The position numbers and the translations under genes were made by a program. From Lachnospiraceae bacterium (GTDB taxonomy: Bacteria > Bacillota > Clostridia > Lachnospirales > Lachnospiraceae): a stretch of DNA of 13,763 nt. Each line of letters starts with the position of its first letter. The stretch's first letter is position 1. The notes beneath the pieces are model-generated. The model searched no databases and was not told the DNA's origin. It worked only from the letters and a program-made list of their open reading frames with translations. The stretch spans positions 1 to 13,763 of the forward strand of contig JAJPYH010000191.1 in NCBI GenBank assembly GCA_021205045.1. Direction: 5' to 3'. Shown piece by piece: positions 1-7,379 of the stretch.

Positions 1-42
1 TTGGGACATTTTCTCTTGTGGTATATAAGGACATTATCATAA

Positions 43-1206
43 ATGGCTTATACGGTGCGGGAGAAGCCCTTCTTCTTTGAAAACTGGAAGCCTTACAAAA
101 AGCTCAGTCTCTACTCCCGTACTATGGTGAAAAACGTGCTCAGCGACCCGGGCCGTATGATGACCACCATCATGGGCGTGGTGGGTTGCATTGCCCTGCT
201 GGTGATCTGCTTCGCGCTGAAGATGGGAATTGAGAATTCCTCCATCGTTCAGTTTGAGCAGTATTTCCTCTATGAGAATCGTCTGGTGGTGGATACGGAA
301 ACCGGCTCGGTGGAGGAGTTTGCCGCGATATTGGATGAGCATGAGATATCCTATACCCTGATCCAGGATAAGCTGAAGGCTTTCCGTGTGGACGGAGGCA
401 GCTGGGACAGCGCCCATATCGTGGCCGTGGACGATTTTGATGAGCTTTCTGATTTTATGTATCTGGAGGATATCAGCACGAAGGAGACAGCGGACATTCC
501 GGAGAACGGACTTCTGATCTCCAGAAAATGCGCCGAGGACAATAACCTGTCCGCGGGAGACACCATTGAGCTGATGGATTCCGAAGGAAATGCGAAGGAA
601 TTCGCGGTGGTGGGCGTGATTGAGCACTATCTGGCCTATAACCTGTTCGTGACCACTACGGAATATTATGAGGCGACCATGGGCGAAGAGGCCGACGCCT
701 GCGTATTCCTGCTGAAGGGCGATATCGAAGGCCTCTATGAGCAGGTGCGGGATGTGGACGGCTTTCTGTCCCTGAAGGACAACAGTGAATTTGATGCGGA
801 CTCTTCCTCAATTAACCTGGTGATCATGATCTGCCTGGCGCTGTCCGCAGTGATGGCACTGCTGGTGCTGCTCAATCAGATTGTCATGCATATCAACCGC
901 AAGGCGCGGGAGCTGGCGGTGATGCGCATCAACGGATACACGCTCAAGGAGACCCGGGCATACGTGTATAAGGACAACATCATCCTGACCATCCTGGGAC
1001 TGATTCTGGGAAGCGGGGTCGGCGCAGGTCTTTCGTATATTATTATCCGCATTATCGAGAGCGGTGCCAGCCGTTACGTGCGGATTCCGAATATCCTGGC
1101 GCTTCTTTACGGCTGTGCGGTGGGCGCTGTCTTTGCCCTGATCGTCAACCTGATCGCCCTGCGCAAAATAAAGACATTGAATCTGACGAACGTGAGCGGA
1201 AACTGA
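43..1206 (+). CDS. FtsX/MacB-type ABC transporter permease (four-helix, possibly the C-terminal half of a larger permease)
   Basis: A 387-aa membrane protein with the FtsX/MacB arrangement. There is one helix near residues 39-62, an extracytoplasmic domain of about 190 residues, then three helices near 257-280, 312-334 and 350-372. Between helices 2 and 3 lies a basic stretch followed by ELAVMRINGYT, a conserved feature of FtsX permeases where the cytoplasmic loop meets the ATPase. Family knowledge: such permeases work with an ABC ATPase in lipoprotein export, peptide efflux or envelope signalling; no ATPase gene is visible here. The ATG at 43 has an AAGGA 10 nt upstream and follows an in-frame TAA at 40-42, so it is the earliest possible start. 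The opening residues (basic, VREKP then KKLSLYSRTMVKN) resemble the linker and second half of the roughly 1,000-residue double FtsX proteins of Clostridia. It may therefore be a split or truncated member. The exported substrate is unknown. Confidence 0.85.
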   Translation: MAYTVREKPFFFENWKPYKKLSLYSRTMVKNVLSDPGRMMTTIMGVVGCIALLVICFALKMGIENSSIVQFEQYFLYENRLVVDTETGSVEEFAAILDEHEISYTLIQDKLKAFRVDGGSWDSAHIVAVDDFDELSDFMYLEDISTKETADIPENGLLISRKCAEDNNLSAGDTIELMDSEGNAKEFAVVGVIEHYLAYNLFVTTTEYYEATMGEEADACVFLLKGDIEGLYEQVRDVDGFLSLKDNSEFDADSSSINLVIMICLALSAVMALLVLLNQIVMHINRKARELAVMRINGYTLKETRAYVYKDNIILTILGLILGSGVGAGLSYIIIRIIESGASRYVRIPNILALLYGCAVGAVFALIVNLIALRKIKTLNLTNVSGN

Positions 1207-1221
1207 TGAACCCGCTCTGAC

Positions 1222-1254
1222 GCCCCACATGGCTGCCATTTGCTGTTGTGGGGC
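1222..1254. other. Imperfect hairpin downstream of the permease gene
   Basis: GCCCCACA (1222-1229) pairs with TGTGGGGC (1247-1254), an 8-bp GC-rich stem with a 17-nt loop that starts 16 nt after the permease stop. No T-run follows, so it is not a standard intrinsic terminator. It could be an RNA 3'-end stabiliser or processing signal. Confidence 0.4.
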
Positions 1255-1284
1255 AAGCGTCCATCGGATTTCCGACAACTGCGT

Positions 1285-1320
1285 TTCGGACAGGGGAGTG
1301 AAATGATTCCCCTGTCCGAA
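1285..1320 (+). terminator. Perfect 13-bp hairpin between permease and FecR genes
   Basis: TTCGGACAGGGGA (1285-1297) and TCCCCTGTCCGAA (1308-1320) are exact reverse complements around a 10-nt loop. The downstream sequence is CTTTC, so the T-tract is weak. Its position between genes of different function suggests a terminator or attenuator, with the FecR ribosome binding site starting only 10 nt later. A role as a leader hairpin controlling the FecR operon is an equally good reading. Confidence 0.5.
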
Positions 1321-1329
1321 CTTTCACAC

Positions 1330-1365
1330 AAGGGGGGATTAACCTTGAAAAGCAGAAAAAAATAG
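1330..1365 (+). other. Ribosome binding site, TTG start and A7 slippery site of the FecR gene (frame break)
   Basis: AAGGGGGG at 1330-1337 is a strong Shine-Dalgarno sequence placed 7 nt before TTG at 1345. From that TTG the reading is TTG AAA AGC AGA AAA AAA TAG, ending at 1365 after six codons. The A7 run (1356-1362) forms an exact A_AAA_AAA heptamer in this frame. A -1 slip, or one extra A, joins MKSRKK to a hydrophobic segment (IVAIVVLALALILIAVL) and the rest of the FecR protein. Without this the protein lacks both a ribosome binding site and its membrane anchor. Candidate explanations are programmed -1 frameshifting, transcript slippage, phase variation, or a missing A in the sequence. 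Confidence 0.7.
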
Positions 1366-1406
1366 TTGCGATTGTTGTACTGGCTCTTGCACTGATCCTA
1401 ATTGCG

Positions 1407-4400
1407 GTGCTGGCGTTTTTCGCTGTGCGGGAGGAATCCTATCGGAATGTCAGCGTTCTGGAGACCGAGGGAACCGCCGCTCTGGAGCGCAATGAGGTGG
1501 AAATGCCGATTTACGCCCAGCTGGTGATTCAGTCGGAAGATAAGATCACCACCGGGGATGACGGGCTGGTGAGCCTGATGCTGGACGACGACAAATACGC
1601 CATCGTAGAGGAATCCTCCGAGGTGATTTTTGAGCTGGCAGGCAAAAAGAACAACGGCTCCATCCGCATCAGCCTCAACGCCGGTTCCATTTACAATGAC
1701 ATTGAAAACCCGCTGGGAGAGGACGATTCCTATGAGATCGTGACGCCCGATGGCGTGATGGCAGTCCGGGGAACAAAATTCCGGGTTTCAATTGTGAGAG
1801 CGGAGGACGGTTCCTACCGGGCCACCATTATCACTGTGTTTGACGGCAAGGTCTACGTGCAGGTGGATAATTCCAGCGGTGAAGACACTATGGTGGAGGC
1901 CGGGGAAGAGGCCGTTATCATGAAATATTTCGGGAATGAAGAGCAGGATGAGGAGGAAGCTTATCTGGTAAAGGACAGCGACAACTCCATCGACTACAGC
2001 AGATTGCCCCAGTGGCTGCTTGACCGGCTGGGAATCTCAGGTACGGAGAGCGGCTCCGATGTGTCGGATGAGTCATCCGAAGGCTCCGGGACGGAGGAAG
2101 ATTCGGATGAGACGTCTGATTCTACCGGGAATGATACACAGTCAGAGACCGATGCTTCCAATGACGGTGAATCAGACCAGGAGAAAACAAAAGATGCAGA
2201 GTCCGGGACGAAAACGGGCTCAGAAACCGGAAGCACGGCAAAGTCAGATACAGAGGCAGAAGCGGAGACCGGCACGGAGTCAGAATCCGAAAGCGGGACA
2301 GAGGCTGAGTCGGAGACAGAAACAGGAGACGGGACAGAAACCGGCACGGAGTCGGATTCCGGAAGTGATTCAGATACAGATTCAGGTTCGGGAAGCGATT
2401 CGGACTCTGACACGGATTCCGATTCCGACAGTGGGTCAGATACGGATACAGAATCCGAAAGCGATGTCACAGCGCCTACGGCAGAGATCAGCGTGGATAC
2501 CAATACCTGGAAGAGCCTGCTGAATACGATTACCTTTGGTCTGTTCTTCAAGGAAACCCAGACAGTGACCATCACCGCCTCCGACGATGAGAGCGGAATC
2601 GCGGGAATTTATTACTTTCTTTCCAACGAAGCGGTGGCTTCGGATGAGGACACTCTTGCCGCCCTTGCCTGGACGGAGTATTCCTCTTCCTTTACCATCA
2701 GCCCGGAAAATACTTATGTGATCTACGCCAGGGCAGTGGATGGCTCGGGCAACACCACCTACATCAGCTCAGAGGGGCTGGTGCTGGATTCCCTTGCGCC
2801 TGTTTTCAGCGGGATCACAGATCAGGGCGTTTACTGCGGCAGCGTGTCCTTTACCGTTACGGATGAGAGTCCGGCCGACACCAATGAAATCACTGTGACT
2901 GTGGACGGCAGCACCCTGGAGCCGGACAGCGGTAATACATATACAATCACCGCCAGCGGGCAGGATATGACCTGTCAGGTGGAGGCAGCGGATTTTGCAG
3001 GGAACAGCACTGTCATTTCCATCACCGTCAACCAGGCTCATACCTGTTTGTATGCGGCTGAAGGCACTACCATCACTGAGAGCTGCGCTTACTGCAGTGA
3101 ACACAGTGTGTCCGTCACCCTGAGCGCTCCCTCGGGGACGCTGGTCTATGACGGCACTACCCTTCATGAAGCGGAGCTTTCCTACATCGGTACCCTTTCC
3201 GATGGAAATAACCTGACTGTCGCCTATCAGAAGGATGGCGCGGATGTCACCGATACCATCGGCGCGGGGACCTATACGGCCACAGTTACCCTTGGCACAG
3301 AGAGCGTATCGGTGGAGTATACTGTGGAAAAGGCCGAGGTGACGGCTCCCACCATTGACTCCAAAGTATACAGCGGTGAGAATCAGACCGCCGATGTGGC
3401 CGCAGGCGAACTCTATGAGGTCAGTGAAAATGCAGGAGGTACCGAAGCGGGTACCTATCCGGTGGTACTGAAGCTGACAGACAGTGACAATTATCAGTGG
3501 AGCACAGCTGAGGGCACGGTCAACGGAGATGAGCTTACCCTGTCCTTTACCATAACGGAAGGGCAGAATGTATGGACATCGGAGCTGTCCATGTCAGCAG
3601 ACAGCTGGGTTTATGGCGATACCGCCGGGACGCCTGCTGCGGCGGCGGAGTATGGGGAGGTTGTGTATACCTATTACAAAGCTGATTATACGAACCTGGG
3701 AAGCACACAGCCCACGGACGCAGGAAACTACTATGTTCAGGCATCTGTGGCTGCGGATGGTGTGAACTATGAAGAGATAGTCTCAGACTATGTGGAATTC
3801 ACCATCGGGAAGAGAGCGGTCACGCTGGTCTGGTCTGACGCGGGCGAGATGAATCTGGTCTATGACGGGACGGCAAAGACGGCCGCGGTCACACTGGAAA
3901 ATGTGGTGGATGGCGATGACGTCAGCGCAGTTTCTCCCGTCTGCCTGTCAGGGGATACTACAAACGTTACCGCAGATGGCTTTATCTATACGGTAACGGA
4001 GCTGACCGGTTCAGACAGCGCAAATTATGAGCTGCCGGACAGCACGGAAAGTGAAGCCTATTATATTACAGCGGCGGAATTGTCAGATGAGGATTTCACC
4101 GTTGACACAGCGGATCAGACCTATACGGGATCAGCCATCACTCTGTCTTATTCCTGCAATAATACATTGATCACGGAAAATGATTATACGATTTCCTATG
4201 AATCCAACATCGACGTTGGAAACGGGCAGCTTGTGATTACGGGAACCGGCAACTTTACAGGGGAGCTGACTTATCTCTTTGCTATCGTGAAAGCTGACCT
4301 GACTGTGACCTGGCCGGAAAATCTTACCGGTTCCGCGGGCGATACGCTGAGTTCGGTTTCTCTGGACAGCTATACCGCTGCGGATGGAAACGGCACCTTC

Positions 4401-7379
4401 TCCTGGAATGCAGGGGATACAGTGCTTGTCTATGGCAGTAATAATTATACCATGACCTATACGCCGGATGATACGGACAACTACAATGAACTGCAGGCAA
4501 ATATTTCCGTCTATGGCAATGACGTCACAGCGCCCACGGCTCAGATCAGCGTGGATACCAACATCTGGAAGAGTCTGCTCAACACCATTACTTTCGGTCT
4601 GTTCTTCCAGGAGAGCCAGACAGTGACCATCACCGCTTCCGACGATGAGAGCGGAGTGGCGGGAGTTTATTATTATCTTTCCAATACGGCGGTAGAAACG
4701 GATGAAGCCACCCTTTCCGGCCTGGCCTGGACGGAGTATTCGTCTCTCAGCATCAGCCCGGAGAATACTTATGTGATCTACGCGAAGGCAGTGGATGGAG
4801 CGGGTAATACCGTCTACATCAGCTCAGAGGGGCTGGTACTGGATTCCCTGGCGCCTGTTTTCAATGGAATCATGAATCAGGGGGTTTACTGCGGCAGCGT
4901 GTCCTTCACGGTCACAGACCAGTGCGAGGCCGACACCAATGAGATCACTGTGACGGTGGACGGCAATACTCTGGAACCGGACAGCAGTAATACATATACA
5001 ATAAGCGCCAGCGGGCAGGATCTGTCCTGTGAGGTGACGGCAACGGATTCCGCAGGGAACAGCGCTGTCATTTCCGTCACGGTGAACCAGGATCATACCT
5101 ATGTGTATGAGACGGAGGGCACAACCATCACGGAAAGCTGCGCCTACTGCAGCGGACACAGTGCGTCCGTGACCCTGAGCACGCCTTCGGGAACGCTGGT
5201 CTATGACGGCAGTTCTGTCCATGAGGCGGAGCTTACCTACACCGGCACCCTTTCCGAAGGAAATAACCTGACTGTCACCTATCAGAAGGATGGCGCGATT
5301 GTCACCGATACCAGCGGAGCGGGAACCTATACGGCCACCATTACTCTGGGCACAGAAAGCGTGTCAGTAGAATATACTGTGGCGAAGGCAGAGGTGGAAG
5401 CTCCTGCAATTGCCTCCAAAGAATACAGCGGTCAGAATCAGACCGCCGATGTGGCCGCAAGCACGCTCTATGAGGTCAGTGAAAATGCAGGGGGCGCCGA
5501 TGCAGGCACCTACCAGGTGGTACTGAAGCTGACAGACAGTGACAACTATCAGTGGAGCACAGCCGCCGGCACGGTCAACGGAGATGAGCTTACCCTGTCC
5601 TTTGAGATTACAACCGCGGTCAACGCATGGACGGAAACACTGACCATCACAGGATGGACCTACGGGGATACGGTGAACAGTCCCAGTGCGGTAGCGGAAT
5701 TTGGCAGCGATACCATTACTTATACTTATTACAGTGAGGCAGGGGGCACGGCTCTGACCTCCCAGCCCACAGCTGCGGGCACATGGTACGTGCAGGCATC
5801 CATTGCGGCAACAGACAATTACAGCGCCCTTACCTCCGGTTATGTGTCCTTTACCATTGTGCAGAGAGAAGTGACCCTGACCTGGTCGGAGCTGGATGAG
5901 AGCAGTCTGGTGTACGATGGAACGGAGAAAACAGTCACGGTGACGCTGGGAAATCTGGTATCGGGTGATAACGTCAGTGCGGACACAAGCCTGATCGGGG
6001 ATAACATCAATGTCACAACAGAGGGCTTTTCCTATTCCGTGACAGAGCTGACGGGAAACGACAGCGCCAATTATGCACTTCCCTCCGATGTGTCTTCCGC
6101 AAGCTATGTGATTACAGCGAAGCCGCTGAGCGCGGATCTGTTTACGGTGGATGAGACCGATCAGGCCTATACGGGCAGCTCGATTTATGTGTCCGCCTCC
6201 GCCAATAATACGACCACCCTGCCAGGAAGCAATTACACTATATCGTATACGGATAATGTGAATCCCGGACAGGCGACGGTAACGATCACCGGCATGAACA
6301 ACTACCAGGGAACGCTGACTTATCATTTCAACATTATCATGTCGGTGACGGTTCCGTCTGCGGACACCACGGTGTATACATACAATGACGGGGCGCAGAC
6401 CTACGGCCTGACAGAAAGCTCCTATTATGAGATCACCGGGAACGTACAGACAGACGCGGGAACTTATACGGTGACTGTCAGCCTGAACGATACCGCTTAT
6501 TATAAGTGGAGTGATAATACGACCAGTGACAAGACCTATACCTTCACGATCAACAAGGCGGATCTGGAGGTGCCCACTGTTGCGGACAGGGAGTACACCG
6601 GCGGGGAACAGCCCTCCGGCCTGAGCAGCACAGATTATACGGTTTCTGAAAATGAAACAGAGCATATCAACGCGGGCACCTATACTGTGGATCTGACCTT
6701 AACCAATGAGAATTATCAGTGGAGCGGCAGTGCGGGCAGCGACACAGTAACAGTGAGCTATCATATTACCCAGGCGGAGAATGAGTGGCTCAGTGAACTG
6801 TCCATTACCGATTGGACTTATGGGTCGTATGACGCGGCGTTAAACGCGCCCTCCATTACCGCAAAATTCGGAGAGGCGCAGTATTCCTATTACTGGTATT
6901 CCAGCTATAGTGAAAGCTATTATGAAATTTCGGATATTACCGAAGAAACGGGCGGAGCGTTTTATGTGAAGGCCACTGTTGCGGAAACGGAAAACTATCA
7001 GGGACTGGAAACAGATTATGTGGAATTTACCGTCTATGGCACAAGGCAGCTGACATTAGATAATTTCACATTACCTGAGAGTATGACTTATACGGGAGAG
7101 GCACTGGAACCGCTGGTTGCCAATGACACCCAGCAGACGTATACTGTGACTTATGAGAACAATATAGAGCCTGGAACCGCCACGGTTATCATTACCGGAA
7201 CAGGAGCCTATACAGGCAGCACCCTGATACTTACCTTTGAGATCGTAGCGGCGGATTCCACCGCAGCCAGCGTGAGCAGGACCCTGGACATGGCAGCAGG
7301 CACAGTTGACCTGCTGCTGGTGCCGGTGCTTTGCGGCGAGCTGTTCCTGAATGGAAAGAAAAGGAAAGAAAAGCAGTGA
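1407..7379 (+). CDS. Giant FecR-domain surface protein with acidic Ser-rich linker and MBG/YDG-like beta repeats
   Basis: The open frame gives 1,990 aa from a GTG at 1407, but that start has no ribosome binding site and cuts the membrane anchor. The probable true start is TTG 1345, reached through the A7 site. Residue numbers here count from 1407. Residues about 20-170 are a FecR domain (TPDG then VRGTKF near 120). Residues about 200-352 are an extremely acidic Ser/Thr/Glu/Asp linker like the SD stalks of wall proteins. From 353 there are Ig-like and MBG/YDG-like modules with repeated YDGT, YTG, DAGTY and NYQWS signatures. Residues 353-1038 and 1039 onward are a 686-residue tandem duplication. 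The end has a short hydrophobic stretch and a KKRKEK tail but no LPxTG, so it may be a second membrane segment. FecR domains are known as envelope signal transducers. The gene overlaps the CHASE2 cyclase start, suggesting a shared sensing role (inference). The ligand is unknown. Confidence 0.85.
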   Translation: MLAFFAVREESYRNVSVLETEGTAALERNEVEMPIYAQLVIQSEDKITTGDDGLVSLMLDDDKYAIVEESSEVIFELAGKKNNGSIRISLNAGSIYNDIENPLGEDDSYEIVTPDGVMAVRGTKFRVSIVRAEDGSYRATIITVFDGKVYVQVDNSSGEDTMVEAGEEAVIMKYFGNEEQDEEEAYLVKDSDNSIDYSRLPQWLLDRLGISGTESGSDVSDESSEGSGTEEDSDETSDSTGNDTQSETDASNDGESDQEKTKDAESGTKTGSETGSTAKSDTEAEAETGTESESESGTEAESETETGDGTETGTESDSGSDSDTDSGSGSDSDSDTDSDSDSGSDTDTESESDVTAPTAEISVDTNTWKSLLNTITFGLFFKETQTVTITASDDESGIAGIYYFLSNEAVASDEDTLAALAWTEYSSSFTISPENTYVIYARAVDGSGNTTYISSEGLVLDSLAPVFSGITDQGVYCGSVSFTVTDESPADTNEITVTVDGSTLEPDSGNTYTITASGQDMTCQVEAADFAGNSTVISITVNQAHTCLYAAEGTTITESCAYCSEHSVSVTLSAPSGTLVYDGTTLHEAELSYIGTLSDGNNLTVAYQKDGADVTDTIGAGTYTATVTLGTESVSVEYTVEKAEVTAPTIDSKVYSGENQTADVAAGELYEVSENAGGTEAGTYPVVLKLTDSDNYQWSTAEGTVNGDELTLSFTITEGQNVWTSELSMSADSWVYGDTAGTPAAAAEYGEVVYTYYKADYTNLGSTQPTDAGNYYVQASVAADGVNYEEIVSDYVEFTIGKRAVTLVWSDAGEMNLVYDGTAKTAAVTLENVVDGDDVSAVSPVCLSGDTTNVTADGFIYTVTELTGSDSANYELPDSTESEAYYITAAELSDEDFTVDTADQTYTGSAITLSYSCNNTLITENDYTISYESNIDVGNGQLVITGTGNFTGELTYLFAIVKADLTVTWPENLTGSAGDTLSSVSLDSYTAADGNGTFSWNAGDTVLVYGSNNYTMTYTPDDTDNYNELQANISVYGNDVTAPTAQISVDTNIWKSLLNTITFGLFFQESQTVTITASDDESGVAGVYYYLSNTAVETDEATLSGLAWTEYSSLSISPENTYVIYAKAVDGAGNTVYISSEGLVLDSLAPVFNGIMNQGVYCGSVSFTVTDQCEADTNEITVTVDGNTLEPDSSNTYTISASGQDLSCEVTATDSAGNSAVISVTVNQDHTYVYETEGTTITESCAYCSGHSASVTLSTPSGTLVYDGSSVHEAELTYTGTLSEGNNLTVTYQKDGAIVTDTSGAGTYTATITLGTESVSVEYTVAKAEVEAPAIASKEYSGQNQTADVAASTLYEVSENAGGADAGTYQVVLKLTDSDNYQWSTAAGTVNGDELTLSFEITTAVNAWTETLTITGWTYGDTVNSPSAVAEFGSDTITYTYYSEAGGTALTSQPTAAGTWYVQASIAATDNYSALTSGYVSFTIVQREVTLTWSELDESSLVYDGTEKTVTVTLGNLVSGDNVSADTSLIGDNINVTTEGFSYSVTELTGNDSANYALPSDVSSASYVITAKPLSADLFTVDETDQAYTGSSIYVSASANNTTTLPGSNYTISYTDNVNPGQATVTITGMNNYQGTLTYHFNIIMSVTVPSADTTVYTYNDGAQTYGLTESSYYEITGNVQTDAGTYTVTVSLNDTAYYKWSDNTTSDKTYTFTINKADLEVPTVADREYTGGEQPSGLSSTDYTVSENETEHINAGTYTVDLTLTNENYQWSGSAGSDTVTVSYHITQAENEWLSELSITDWTYGSYDAALNAPSITAKFGEAQYSYYWYSSYSESYYEISDITEETGGAFYVKATVAETENYQGLETDYVEFTVYGTRQLTLDNFTLPESMTYTGEALEPLVANDTQQTYTVTYENNIEPGTATVIITGTGAYTGSTLILTFEIVAADSTAASVSRTLDMAAGTVDLLLVPVLCGELFLNGKKRKEKQ
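2040..2462 (+). repeat. Low-complexity Ser/Asp/Glu/Thr linker repeat inside the FecR gene
   Basis: More than 400 bp encode almost only Ser, Asp, Glu, Thr and Gly, ending in SDSDTDSDSDSGSD-type dipeptides. The DNA is built of gat/gac/gag/tcc/tca variants rather than exact repeats. It separates the FecR domain from the beta modules and is a plausible wall-spanning, glycosylatable stalk (inference). Such tracts commonly vary in length between strains. Confidence 0.8.
2463..4302 (+). repeat. Internal tandem duplication, copy 1 (Ig-like to MBG modules)
   Basis: Begins with DVTAPTAEISVDTN. It holds, in order, an Ig-like pair, a CxxC module (C560/C563), a YDG module, MBG modules and a YTG module. 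The same order recurs in copy 2 at a period of 2,058 bp (start to start), with many long near-identical stretches in both protein and DNA. The last about 220 bp before copy 2 (a module beginning LTVTWPENL) has no close match in copy 2. Confidence 0.85.
4521..6340 (+). repeat. Internal tandem duplication, copy 2
   Basis: Begins with DVTAPTAQISVDTN and follows copy 1 module by module, including the second CxxC (C1245/C1248). Similarity is highest over the first about 1,100 bp and falls towards the end. After about 6340 the protein continues with unduplicated MBG-like modules to the C-terminus. Confidence 0.85.

Noticed and set aside
1285..1320. Hairpin as a mobile-element end or attachment site
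   Set aside because: No partner copy, target duplication or transposase/integrase gene is seen in the window.
1994..2575. Minus-strand Ser/Val-rich frame
   Set aside because: Antisense of the acidic SD/SE linker; its low-complexity protein simply mirrors the repeat.
5364..6665. Minus-strand open frame of 433 codons opposite the second beta-module copy
   Set aside because: It is the antisense of repetitive Thr/Ser/Tyr codons in the FecR gene, has no recognisable domain, and similar antisense frames occur opposite the other copy.
7331..7375. TTG start at 7331 for the cyclase
   Set aside because: GTG 7376 has an AAGGA at good spacing and the GTGA overlap with the FecR stop; the extra 15 residues only repeat the FecR tail in another frame.
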